From Spirochaetota bacterium (GTDB taxonomy: Bacteria; Spirochaetota; Spirochaetia; Treponematales; UBA12059), in contig JAKLDN010000007.1 in the NCBI GenBank assembly GCA_022703505.1, positions 62,001 to 126,000 on the forward strand: DNA of 64,000 bases, read 5' to 3'. Shown here one piece after another: positions 1 to 7,886 of this stretch (its first letter is position 1; each line of letters opens with the position of its first letter). The notes under the pieces are model-generated. The model searched no databases and was not told where the DNA came from. It saw only the letters and a list, made by a program, of their open reading frames with translations. Made by a program: the position numbers and the translations under genes.

Positions 1-782
1 ACGCGTTGAAAATTGGAGTATGAATCCGCAGAAGCCATTACCTCTTTTAAGCTTTCGATGCGGCGTTTTGTATCATGAGCTTGCATTTCGGCCCGTTTAT
101 AACTCTCGAGGTTGGCCTTCATGTCTTTCACATTTAAGGGTTGCTCTTCGAGGATATAATCGCAAACGAATTTGTCGACTGAAACCAGAGGGCTGAAACT
201 GATAGATCGTGTGAAAGCCTCCAGATATGGATTAAACGTGGTCATACGACGGAAGACGCCAAGTCTCGAGGTAAGGTCACGTCGATACTGAGTGGCTGAA
301 TCGTAAATGGTGGCTCCCCGTGATTGCAGTCTGTCTCGGAACTGTCGATAGGATAGCACGCGATTATCATCCGCCTTGACGTCTACAGAATCTGCAGTTA
401 CATTATCGCAGATCCAGAAATGATCCGAAGTCCGACCATCTACCCATGCTTCCGCGCAAGCACCTGCCAGAAACCCGCCTCCATCGGCCGAAAACTCAAG
501 AATAATATGGGCTACTGAGTCATCTCGAAGATATTCCGTTGTGTCGCTCCCGAGTTTACAGCGGATATAACTCGCGAGATCTCTACCGCCTCGACGATCC
601 CCCGCGGCCGTATTAAAACGAGCCTTACGGAGATCAGCCGCTAAAGCATACTGTATCGCATCCACGATCGTGGACTTCCCAGCCGCATTATCCCCGGTTA
701 ATAAACAAAAATTCCCCACGGGGACCAGGACATCATTGAAAAAATGCCAGCCCACAAGCCGGACCTTTTCTAAGGTGATCAT
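1..782 (-). CDS. jetC: Wadjet JetC, SMC-like ATPase (5' part only)
   Basis: Partial gene running off the left edge; about 260 N-terminal residues are readable without a stop. It opens with a short strand region and a Walker A loop, GDNAAGKST, near residues 28-36, as in the head domain of SMC/MukB-type ATPases. Its ATG (782-780) overlaps the jetB stop as ATGA, so the two are translationally coupled. In known Wadjet systems JetC is the motor that, with JetA and JetB, extrudes circular DNA loops and presents small plasmids to the nuclease JetD. Coiled coils, Walker B and JetD must lie to the left. Identification rests on the P-loop, gene order and neighbours. Confidence 0.85.
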   Translation of the reverse strand, partial: MITLEKVRLVGWHFFNDVLVPVGNFCLLTGDNAAGKSTIVDAIQYALAADLRKARFNTAAGDRRGGRDLASYIRCKLGSDTTEYLRDDSVAHIILEFSADGGGFLAGACAEAWVDGRTSDHFWICDNVTADSVDVKADDNRVLSYRQFRDRLQSRGATIYDSATQYRRDLTSRLGVFRRMTTFNPYLEAFTRSISFSPLVSVDKFVCDYILEEQPLNVKDMKANLESYKRAEMQAHDTKRRIESLKEVMASADSYSNFQR

Positions 783-1378
783 TCGGGGTCCTCCCCGGAA
801 AGGTCTTCCTTAGAGACGGCCGCTGATATTTCGTCGATCCCCTTTTGATCCAAGACCATGGCTAACGAGGGGTAGAGGACGATAATGCCATCGGGATTGG
901 CCGGGTCTGACGGGATTTCCATCAGCCGACAGCCTGCCAGTTTTCGAAGAACCGTCTCAAGGCGTGTTTTTTTTAGATCGTCGCCAACGACTGCACGGTA
1001 GCGCTGCGCAAATTCAAATACCGATATAGAAGGGTATCCTGTTAAAGAAAGTTCAGTGCGCTTCTCCTCGAACATCAGCCGAAACACGAGGAGAGCGCAT
1101 GTTTCATCTCGGCTTAACCGCAGACGCATATCGTGCCCCGCACGGCACGCCACCACGCCTAGTATCTCATCCCGCCTAAGCTCCATATCAGCACATCCAA
1201 ACCAAGCTTCCAAAAGTCGGATGTTTCGTACGGCAAAGTCATAGACCTGGTCACTTCGCTCAATGCCGCGGACGAGGAATGTGCGAGAAAGAAGAGTTCT
1301 CACGGCAGCTTTAAAAAGGTCAAACTCTGTATCGCTTAATTCACCGATTAGAATTAAGTTTTCAGCATCTACTGTCAT
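779..1378 (-). CDS. jetB: Wadjet JetB, MukE-like subunit
   Basis: A 199-residue acidic, soluble, mostly helical protein between a JetA-like and a JetC-like gene. Its start overlaps the jetA stop by ATGA and its stop overlaps the jetC start, a tightly coupled three-gene unit. Size and position match JetB, the MukE-like winged-helix subunit (DUF4194 or DUF6063 families). The sequence from about residue 10 (LILIGELSDTEFDLFKAAVR) fits the helical start of that family. JetB bridges the kleisin JetA and the ATPase heads. The assignment is by size, order and fold feel rather than a diagnostic motif. Confidence 0.78.
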   Translation of the reverse strand: MTVDAENLILIGELSDTEFDLFKAAVRTLLSRTFLVRGIERSDQVYDFAVRNIRLLEAWFGCADMELRRDEILGVVACRAGHDMRLRLSRDETCALLVFRLMFEEKRTELSLTGYPSISVFEFAQRYRAVVGDDLKKTRLETVLRKLAGCRLMEIPSDPANPDGIIVLYPSLAMVLDQKGIDEISAAVSKEDLSGEDPE

Positions 1379-2841
1379 TTTCTTCCTCTGAACACAAGGT
1401 CGGGCATCTCATAACCAGCTGAAATGACTCGCTCGGAAAGACCGTTCTCTACAAAATACCGGAAACGTCCTTTTCTACCATCCGCGTAGAGCACGGCATA
1501 TAGAAGACGGACAAAGGAATCCACATCGGTAACCAATTCGGAGGACGTTAGAGGGCGTTCCGTACCCCCCGCTTCGTCCAACCAGGCGGCGATTTTATTC
1601 GGGCCCAACTGTCGTTCGAGTCTTAATCGAAGTTCGGCTTCAGCCTGCTCCAGCCCTTCATAACTGGCACCGGGCGGTCCTGCAGAGGGAGAGAGGGCCT
1701 CTCTAAGCCAGCGACGATATCGCGATTCCGGTGCGATCAAGCGCACCTGATATAGATGATGCGTGAATCCACGAGTGCGTGATTTTGAGCCAGCCAAAGC
1801 ATGTGCAACCGCGATTATCCTTCCGGCGATGGATGACTCGGGCTCGAGCATAGCCCTAACCCGTTCGACACTTACCTTCGCGTATAGCATGTTGCGACGA
1901 TCAATCTCATCCAAGAGCGGATCGATGGAACGCAAAATGTCGCGAATTTCTTCCAGCATTGTCGCAAGCCGTTGCCGGGCATCTTCTACTGTACAGCGGG
2001 AGGTTCTCGAGTACTTGAGCGCGCTAGTTTCTATCCAATCTCTATCTGTGAGAAATTCCGCAATTCGCCTGAGAATCCTAGGTCTGTAACGTGATAGGTT
2101 GTCGGAAGTTTTGAGTCGACGATACGCCCCTTCCAAAATATCATCTGCATAAAGATCATAATGGAGATGTAGAAGCTCCGGGATACTCCCGGTGGAATTC
2201 GTAGAGAGTCGTTCATAGTGCTCTTTGATACTCTGCGATAGAACCTTCAGGGAGTCACCCAATGCAACTGTAGCCTCGTGAGCGTTCAAGACAGCATAAT
2301 GCCCATTCTCCGAGGCGGCGTCCGAATTTAAAAGTGAATATATTGCCACCACATGGCTTTCATACTCCGTCTTTAAACCTTCCTCGACCTTTGCTAATGC
2401 TTCAAGAAATGGTTTTGCCCATGGTTGAATATTGATAACTCTGGTGTAATCCGGGAGTTCTTCAACGGAGAGCCAACCGTACCGTACGAGCCTATTCAGC
2501 ATCCGCGATGCCAAGGCGCGGGCCGGTTCAAATAGTGTTTCAGGATAGGAGGATGCTTCCTTTTCATCAGCTACTTTAGATTTTGTAAAATCATTTGAAT
2601 CTAAAACTTCATCCCCCTCTTGATTTTCCGAGTCCTCTTCAGCGATTTGAGCACGATGTAAGTTGATGTAATCAGTCATCTTGCTGATGATTACATTCCG
2701 CTCGACACCATGGGTTGATTCCTGAAAAGATCGATAGAAGAGAGAAAGAAGTGCAGCGTAGTGCTCTCGGTTTGGGCTTGAAAGGGGGGAGAAGAAGCTC
2801 GCAGGCAGTGTAGAGAAGACACCTTGCCGAACACTATCCAT
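1375..2841 (-). CDS. jetA: Wadjet JetA, MukF-like kleisin
   Basis: A 488-residue soluble protein, first gene of the jetABC operon. It begins FSTLPASFFSPLSSPNREHY, which resembles the PF18982 (formerly DUF5716) JetA group; DUF3375 is the other JetA family of similar length. JetA is the kleisin of the SMC-like loop-extruding complex that defends against plasmids. The middle (about residues 190-330) is helical and charged, as expected for a kleisin linker. An AAGGA lies 13 bases before the ATG, a weak ribosome site. Moderate GC, lower than the metabolic genes to the right. The subtype (I, II or III) cannot be settled without jetD and a profile search. Confidence 0.8.
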   Translation of the reverse strand: MDSVRQGVFSTLPASFFSPLSSPNREHYAALLSLFYRSFQESTHGVERNVIISKMTDYINLHRAQIAEEDSENQEGDEVLDSNDFTKSKVADEKEASSYPETLFEPARALASRMLNRLVRYGWLSVEELPDYTRVINIQPWAKPFLEALAKVEEGLKTEYESHVVAIYSLLNSDAASENGHYAVLNAHEATVALGDSLKVLSQSIKEHYERLSTNSTGSIPELLHLHYDLYADDILEGAYRRLKTSDNLSRYRPRILRRIAEFLTDRDWIETSALKYSRTSRCTVEDARQRLATMLEEIRDILRSIDPLLDEIDRRNMLYAKVSVERVRAMLEPESSIAGRIIAVAHALAGSKSRTRGFTHHLYQVRLIAPESRYRRWLREALSPSAGPPGASYEGLEQAEAELRLRLERQLGPNKIAAWLDEAGGTERPLTSSELVTDVDSFVRLLYAVLYADGRKGRFRYFVENGLSERVISAGYEMPDLVFRGRK

Positions 2842-3343
2842 TTCAGGCTAATTCCTTTTAATGTCAGTATACCTTGTGTGCCACTATTTGGTATATGAAA
2901 AAAGCCAGAACCGCTACAAATCAATGCTACCTAGCTGCGAATGATGAATTCATGGGTTAGCTGCAATATTATATAGTGATATAACAGATGTGTTTTCCCT
3001 AAATAGATTTGTTGATTTGTTGACATTTTTTATCATTTTTCAAACAGTAGACGTAGTTACTTCAAACCTTTTCTGACTAAAATATCTTATTATGAAATTC
3101 TGTTGACAAGTCTGCATTCAGATATAAAACTTGTTATGTGCGTGATTTTTCTTGGCGGCTATTGGCTGGTGTTTCCGCGCCATCCTGGCGCGGAAAGCCT
3201 AGACTATTGCACTATAAACCAATTTGTCTGAAAAATTTAATAAACGCTTCATTGTTTAGTAATCAAGCAATGGTGGATTGTGGTTAATCTATGAAAGATA
3301 AAGTCTCCTAATTCTGAGTATTTTTTCACAGCTGAAATTTCCT
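2842..3343. other. AT-rich intergenic spacer between jetA and the nuclease-like gene
   Basis: About 500 bases, markedly AT-rich, between divergently transcribed genes. It should hold the jet promoter and the promoter of the gene at 3344. A possible plus-strand promoter is TTGACA at 3103-3108 with TAAAAC at 3125-3130 (16-base spacer), weak at the -10. A strong hairpin sits at 3172-3196. No credible gene seen. Confidence 0.5.
3172..3196. repeat. Perfect inverted repeat, 10-bp arms, 5-base loop
   Basis: TTTCCGCGCC, loop ATCCT, then GGCGCGGAAA. A GC-rich stem inside an AT-rich spacer, between the possible promoter and the start of the gene at 3344. It could be an attenuator or a protein-binding site; there is no T tract directly after it, so a classical plus-strand terminator is doubtful. 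Confidence 0.6.
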
Positions 3344-5155
3344 ATGAATAAAGATAGTAAGAAGGATAGTATACTCTTTGAATATTATTCTCGTCCATTT
3401 TTGTTATTTCATATGGAAATTACAAATAAAAATCTATTATCAAAAAAAGAAAGTAGATTTAGAAAAAACTTCTGGCAATTAGTCCCCGTAAAGACATATG
3501 AATACAACAAAGCGATAGAAATTATAGATTCATACGTAGGATTGTTGAATTACTATGCTAAAGAAACCATTTCTAAGCATTCGGTAATATATTGGTTACA
3601 TATCTATCGACGTTTGTCACTTGGTCCAATTGGGAATGACAAGAGGCCACAATCAATTGCATTAACAAGAGCTGCATTAGAAGCGCTTATTCAGAAATAT
3701 GGACAACTCCATAAATGTAATGGAATCGAAAATTCAAATGACATTGATGTTTCGAAAATATTTCGTGGACTTCTACTATCCGAAGACTTCCGTCTTGAAA
3801 GAGAAAAGTTAATTCAAGGCAAGGGAGAAACTGTATTAACTAATTTTGGAACGCAAGAGCTATTAGAATTTTATGAAATTGAAAAAATTGCCTACGAAAT
3901 ATGGAGAGCAGGAGCAATAAAAAGAATATTAGCAAAAGGAACTACGTTATCTGTAATTGAGAGAGAACCATATTTCATTGATAATAGGAACGAAGAATTA
4001 AATCATTGTGTTGAAGTGTATGATAAAAGAATAAGGAACGGATTCGCGACTTCTAGTGGTGTTTGGTGGGGCAAAGATATTGGCTCAAATCAGGGCACGA
4101 TCTTTACTCCAGTTTATAACTGGGAAAAGATAAAGTTCGGGAATTATAACCAATTGATAACAAAAAGGTACAACGCAAAACTTGATGAAGATTGTGTACT
4201 TAATTTCCTTTGGTATCCGTATAACATTAAGGATTTCTATAATGCGCATAAACCTTATGCAAACGAATTTTTAAAGAAAAATGGTGTAAGTCTTGAAAGC
4301 GTTTTAGTAGTGGTAATTTCTATTTGTGTTTTTTCATTTGATTTAGCTATGAATGCTGGTATAGATAAATTTATTCATACATGGAAAAGGGGGTATTTAT
4401 ATATTTATAAAAATGAAGTAATATCGCAGCAAGTTTTAAACTATAAAGAGTATGCAGAAAAAATGCTAATCGTTGAAAAGATACACCCACAAGATATTGA
4501 AAAAGCAATTAAATTTTGGACACTGGATAGTAAAAGGCAAGAGAATATTGATAGTCTATACTCTGGTCCTCATCAAGTCTTTTTACCATATTCAAAGGAT
4601 GAGAGTTTAATTGATTTGGCATGGATTGGTAGAAGATTATATGATCTGTTTTACAATGTTAATATTAAAGATCAGAATTTTAAAGGAGATGCGTTAGAAA
4701 TCGCCGTAGGAAGGCAAAATAGCATATTACCAAAAAAGTCTTGCGAATCGTTTAACGGAGGAAAAAGGCAAATAGATTTTGCAACAGAAAAAGAGGATAT
4801 ATTAATAATTGTCGAATGTAAGGCAGTAGCAAAATCAATAGCATACGACCGTGGAATTAAGCGTGCTATTGATTATCGTACAGAGAATGTTGTAAATCGA
4901 GCATTGACGGAGATCGACGATAAAGCTTTGTTTTTATACAATAATGTTACTGGTAAAAATTATAGCATAATAAAATATAAGTATATTTTACCTCTAGCAG
5001 TTAGTCCGTTTGTAGAATATATGCCATCGCTTGAGAGCAAATATTGGATTGATAGAGAACATCCAAGAGTGTTAACGCCGCTTGAACTGAAAAGTTTTCT
5101 AAACACAATGGGAAATATAGGTCATATGAATAATATAATTAAATTACGTAACTAA
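3344..5155 (+). CDS. Hypothetical protein with PD-(D/E)XK-type nuclease motif
   Basis: A 603-residue protein that I cannot assign to a named family. Near the C-terminus there is a plausible restriction-endonuclease-like core: Glu452 in GDALEIAVG, Asp478 in QIDF, and Glu491-x-Lys493 in IIVECKA, with hydrophobic strands around each, the usual layout of a PD-(D/E)XK active site. The first 440 residues are helical and charged with no recognised motif, and there is no signal peptide or clear membrane segment. Codon use is very AT-rich, unlike the neighbours on either side, which points to recent transfer. Next to Wadjet and an IS element, a defence role is likely but inferred. Confidence 0.6.
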   Translation: MNKDSKKDSILFEYYSRPFLLFHMEITNKNLLSKKESRFRKNFWQLVPVKTYEYNKAIEIIDSYVGLLNYYAKETISKHSVIYWLHIYRRLSLGPIGNDKRPQSIALTRAALEALIQKYGQLHKCNGIENSNDIDVSKIFRGLLLSEDFRLEREKLIQGKGETVLTNFGTQELLEFYEIEKIAYEIWRAGAIKRILAKGTTLSVIEREPYFIDNRNEELNHCVEVYDKRIRNGFATSSGVWWGKDIGSNQGTIFTPVYNWEKIKFGNYNQLITKRYNAKLDEDCVLNFLWYPYNIKDFYNAHKPYANEFLKKNGVSLESVLVVVISICVFSFDLAMNAGIDKFIHTWKRGYLYIYKNEVISQQVLNYKEYAEKMLIVEKIHPQDIEKAIKFWTLDSKRQENIDSLYSGPHQVFLPYSKDESLIDLAWIGRRLYDLFYNVNIKDQNFKGDALEIAVGRQNSILPKKSCESFNGGKRQIDFATEKEDILIIVECKAVAKSIAYDRGIKRAIDYRTENVVNRALTEIDDKALFLYNNVTGKNYSIIKYKYILPLAVSPFVEYMPSLESKYWIDREHPRVLTPLELKSFLNTMGNIGHMNNIIKLRN

Positions 5156-5434
5156 CTCTAGAACAGTTAATATATAATTAGTCATGATTATATAAATATT
5201 AATTGTACAGAGCGAGAAATTGCCTGACAGTAGTTCCTGCGCTACGGCCTGCCCGCGCCCCCCTTGCCGCTTCCCCCTCCCGGGCCCACCCCCATAGGCT
5301 TACCCCCCTGCGAAGGAATCCTATGATCGTCCGGGAGGGATTCGCCGCGAGCCGGCGAGCGGCAGACTCAACAGGGGGGTGCGGTTTCTGTACGCCCCTC
5401 CGTTCGTCGCAGTCCTGGGGTAGCGTACAATATC
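5156..5434. other. Spacer with abrupt composition change
   Basis: The first 60 bases after the nuclease-like gene are AT-rich; from about 5215 the sequence becomes GC-rich up to the left end of the insertion sequence. No gene or RNA recognised. The break probably marks a junction between transferred DNA and another segment. Confidence 0.4.
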
Positions 5435-6758
5435 TTTCGCACAATTGGTCATTGAAAGAGGCGTCTCCATCTGGTTTAGTTAGGTTACCACACCGCAACA
5501 AACCAAAAAGGAGACGCCATGAGCGAAGGACGCCCACAAGGAAAGATTATAAGCATCGACGAGGGACTCGTGAAGAGCCAGCTCGGCGAAGTGGTGCGGG
5601 AGACGGTCGAGCAGACCTTGAACAATCTGCTGGACGCCGAAGCGGATGAACTGTGCGGTGCGAGACGGTATGAGCGCAGCGTAAGCCGCCTGGATACTCG
5701 GGCAGGGCATTATGAACGGAACCTGCATACCAAGGCGGGGATGGTGAAACTCAAGGTGCCTAAGTTGAGGACCATACCCTTCGAAAGCGCGATCATCGAC
5801 CGGTACCGTAGGCGGGAATGCTCGGTGGAAGAAGCGCTCATGGAGATGTACCTGGCTGGCGTATCCGTACGCCGCGTCGAGGACATCACCGAAGCCCTCT
5901 GGGGTACCCGGGTATCCGCGGGTGTCGTCTCTAAATTGAACCAGGAGCTGTACGACAAGATCGATACTTGGCGGAACCGGAAGATAGAAGGCTCGTTCCC
6001 GTACGTATACTTGGACGGAATCGTCCTAAAGCGAACCTGGGCGGATGAGATCCGCAACGTGTCCATCCTTGTGGCCTTTGGCGTAAATAACGATGGGTAC
6101 AGGGAAATCCTGGGTGCCTGCGAAGGGGCCAAGGAAGACAAATCCGGCTGGGGATCGTTTATCGCTTCTTTGAAGGACCGTGGGCTTACCGGGGTTCGGC
6201 TGTTCATCTCCGACAAGTGCATGGGACTTGTTGAATCCCTCGGTGAGTACTACCCCGAAGCCCAGTGGCAGCGCTGCTCGGTCCACTTCTATCGCAACGT
6301 GTTTACCAACGTTCCTTCAACGAAGGTGAAGGATGTAGCAGCAATGCTCAAGGCCATTCATGCCCAGGAAGACCGCGAAGCTTCGATCGAGAAGGCAGAA
6401 CAGGTCATAGAAAAGCTCAAGGTCATGAAGCTGTCCGTGGCGGCAAGGACCGTAGAAGAAGGCATACGGGAAACGCTTACCTACACGTCATTCCCACGAG
6501 AGCATTGGAGAAGCATCCGGACGAACAACCCAATGGAGCGCATCATGCGGGAGATTCGAAGGCGGACACGAGTCGTGGGAAACTTCCCGGACGGAAGATC
6601 CGCGCTGATGCTCGTAACAGCGCGTTTACGATACATCGCTGGCCGAGAATGGGGAACCAAACGGTACATGGACATGAATAGGTTGGCCGGTATGGCCAGC
6701 TACCAGGTGCTGGACGCGTAGCCCGCGATAACCAGATGAAGCGCTTAATTGTGCGAAA
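5435..6758 (+). mobile_element. IS256-family insertion sequence
   Basis: Bounded by inverted 12-mers, TTTCGCACAATT at 5435-5446 and its complement at 6747-6758. Inside each end there is a further imperfect match containing CATCTGGTT, giving ends of roughly 25-35 bases as in the IS256 family. It encodes one intact transposase. I could not find an 8-9 bp target duplication directly outside the ends, so one end may be misplaced or the flanks rearranged. Confidence 0.75.
5519..6721 (+). CDS. IS256 (Mutator-type) transposase
   Basis: A 400-residue transposase of usual family length, apparently intact. The DDE catalytic triad is visible: Asp166 in YLDGI, Asp232 in ISDKCMG, and Glu340 in NNPMERI. 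The C/DxxC-H segment RCSVHFYRN, typical of the family, follows the second Asp by about 25 residues. The N-terminal half (1-160) is the DNA-binding part. The ATG follows an AAGGAG at a normal distance. It moves the element by a copy-out/paste-in route in known relatives. GC-rich, unlike the AT-rich gene to its left, so it arrived separately from that gene. Confidence 0.93.
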   Translation: MSEGRPQGKIISIDEGLVKSQLGEVVRETVEQTLNNLLDAEADELCGARRYERSVSRLDTRAGHYERNLHTKAGMVKLKVPKLRTIPFESAIIDRYRRRECSVEEALMEMYLAGVSVRRVEDITEALWGTRVSAGVVSKLNQELYDKIDTWRNRKIEGSFPYVYLDGIVLKRTWADEIRNVSILVAFGVNNDGYREILGACEGAKEDKSGWGSFIASLKDRGLTGVRLFISDKCMGLVESLGEYYPEAQWQRCSVHFYRNVFTNVPSTKVKDVAAMLKAIHAQEDREASIEKAEQVIEKLKVMKLSVAARTVEEGIRETLTYTSFPREHWRSIRTNNPMERIMREIRRRTRVVGNFPDGRSALMLVTARLRYIAGREWGTKRYMDMNRLAGMASYQVLDA

Positions 6759-7050
6759 AAAGCTTGACGTTATCAGTCCTGGCTCCTCGCTCCGGAACTA
6801 CAGAAAGCCCTCCGCGTGGGAAAGCAGCTATCTCCCTTGTCTTCCTATACTGGTCTCTAATAATCTTGGTGATGATCTGGCTCTCTCCAAAACTATAGAC
6901 ATGAAAGATTAATAAAAAAAAATAGAATCTGGGTTAGAGTATTGGTTTTCCACATGAGCCTTCGGAGGACTACAATAAAGTCCGGAGAAGGCGATTGTGG
7001 TAAACGGGACAACTTTTTAATTGCATCAAGTTGTGCTTTTAGCCCCTTGC
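6759..7050. other. Spacer between IS256 and the tRNA-containing repeat
   Basis: About 290 bases of mixed composition. A weak hairpin with two 5-bp stem parts lies near 6959-6991. No gene seen. Confidence 0.4.
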
Positions 7051-7107
7051 CCCCCCACCGTACAAAAAATGTGCCAATCCGCTTCCTGATAGCTCGGTGT
7101 AGTTCAG

Positions 7108-7134
7108 GACAGCTCAGGAGAATCCTGAGTTGTC
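7108..7134 (+). terminator. Hairpin in repeat copy 1
   Basis: GACAGCTCAGGA, loop GAA, TCCTGAGTTGTC (one G-U pair), followed by ATTTTC. The form is that of a Rho-independent terminator with a short T run. Confidence 0.45.
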
Positions 7135-7234
7135 ATTTTCCGAACTCTTGAAATAATTGGAATTACATGTATCCTGTAATCTAGAGTGCTCTGGAGGTAC
7201 CAGGAGCTACTCGGTGTAACCACGCCCCTGTGCC

Positions 7235-7276
7235 CTCATAATCCGTAGGTCGCTGGTTCAAGTCCAGCAGGGCCCA
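7235..7276 (+). pseudogene. tRNA(CAU) 3' half (anticodon loop to acceptor), copy 1
   Basis: Starts exactly at the anticodon loop CTCATAA, then TCCGTAGGTC, an intact T arm (GCTGG-TTCAAGT-CCAGC) and acceptor AGGGCCC-A. The matching 5' half is absent; the bases upstream do not pair with the acceptor or the anticodon stem. This is the segment that tyrosine integrases using tRNA genes usually duplicate. The anticodon fits tRNA-Met or tRNA-Ile2. Not a functional tRNA. Confidence 0.75.
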
Positions 7277-7310
7277 TTCCCAGTACAAGACACCGTTAAA
7301 CCTCGAAGTC

Positions 7311-7333
7311 GGCCGCCTTGCTTCACGGCGGCC
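7311..7333. repeat. GGCCGCC hairpin, also at 31723
   Basis: GGCCGCC (7311-7317) pairs with GGCGGCC (7327-7333) around a 9-base loop. Preceded by GAAGTC; the same GAAGTC plus stem recurs at 31717-31744, so this is a small dispersed element. Confidence 0.6.
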
Positions 7334-7441
7334 CTGCTGGACTTGAACCGAGGGGCACGATCCGCCCGCAGCCCGATCTAGTGAGGGCCGCGGGCGGACG
7401 CGCCGCAGGACGCGGCGCGAGTGCCCCGAGGCGGGCCGGAA
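7330..7441 (-). repeat. Inverted tRNA 3' segment with ~110-bp conserved block, copy 1
   Basis: GGCCCTGCTGGACTTGAACC is the reverse complement of the T arm and acceptor, so a minus-strand tRNA 3' end faces the plus-strand one at 7235. The following 90 bases match 18036-18123 closely. A further plus-strand copy of AAGTCCAGCAGGGCCC follows near 7474-7489. The 5' half does not fold into a tRNA. Confidence 0.6.
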
Positions 7442-7533
7442 GGAGCGATCAGGAGGATCGCGACTGTAGGCCAAGTCCAGCAGGGCCCAAATTGTTTTAT
7501 AAAAAGGACTTATAAAGATATCGGAGAGGGGGC

Positions 7534-7881
7534 ATGAGCTCCATACCAAGGAATTCTCCCTTCAATGTCGCGGTATCGGGAATCGATACATTGCCTCATC
7601 TGCCTGTGATCGTGAACCTGGCAACGAAGTACTGCTGGTGGAAGACGCCAGAGGAGTCTCTGGCCTATCCACAGCGTGTTATAGCCGCCATAATGGATAA
7701 AGGGACCTTCTCCGACATCCAGCTTCTACTCTCGCTGATAGGCGAAGAAGGGCTTCGAGATGCCCTTTCACAGGCGGAGCCTGGTCAATTCCGGCCAAGA
7801 TCTTGGGCGTATTGGCAGTATCGGCTGAACGGGCTCTATGAGCATTCCTTGCCCGCGCTTCCAAGTAGGGTCATTCCCTGA
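7534..7881 (+). CDS. AbiEii-associated antitoxin-like protein (DUF6922-like)
   Basis: A 115-residue protein directly upstream of a decayed AbiEii-type toxin gene. The region around residues 30-95, with WKTPEESLAYPQRVIAAIMD and the later FRPRSWAYW segment, resembles the small DUF6922-type partners that pair with AbiEii nucleotidyltransferase toxins (a pattern of acidic residue, ILEYGD-like turn, then L-x-P-R-S-x-x-x-W). GGAG lies shortly before the ATG. The reading frame is intact. Its expected role is to neutralise the partner toxin, now apparently not needed. First gene inside the repeat-bounded segment. Confidence 0.6.
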   Translation: MSSIPRNSPFNVAVSGIDTLPHLPVIVNLATKYCWWKTPEESLAYPQRVIAAIMDKGTFSDIQLLLSLIGEEGLRDALSQAEPGQFRPRSWAYWQYRLNGLYEHSLPALPSRVIP

Positions 7882-7886
7882 GATCG

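Larger units (their letters stand above)
7051..7276 (+). repeat. 226-bp direct repeat, copy 1, ending in a tRNA 3' half
   Basis: Matches 17733-17958 over its whole length with about 16 differences by hand count and no gaps. It begins ACTGTAC/ACCGTAC-AAAAAATGTGCC, contains a 12-bp hairpin at 7108-7134 and ends with the 3' half of a tRNA. The first 95 bases recur at 9944-10038. Same orientation as copy 2, so the pair behaves like attachment-site repeats around the DNA between them. Confidence 0.85.

Noticed and set aside
3020-3036. TTGACA with TATCAT as a promoter in the AT-rich spacer
   Set aside because: The two boxes are only 5 bases apart, too close for sigma-70.
7195-7276. Complete tRNA-Met or tRNA-Ile gene
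   Set aside because: Only the 3' half is tRNA-like. The upstream bases do not pair with the acceptor or the anticodon stem in either copy.
7181-7549. Minus-strand frame containing LLDLNQRPTDYEG
   Set aside because: This peptide is the familiar false translation of the antisense of a tRNA; the frame lies over the tRNA-derived repeat. Same for 17911-18159.
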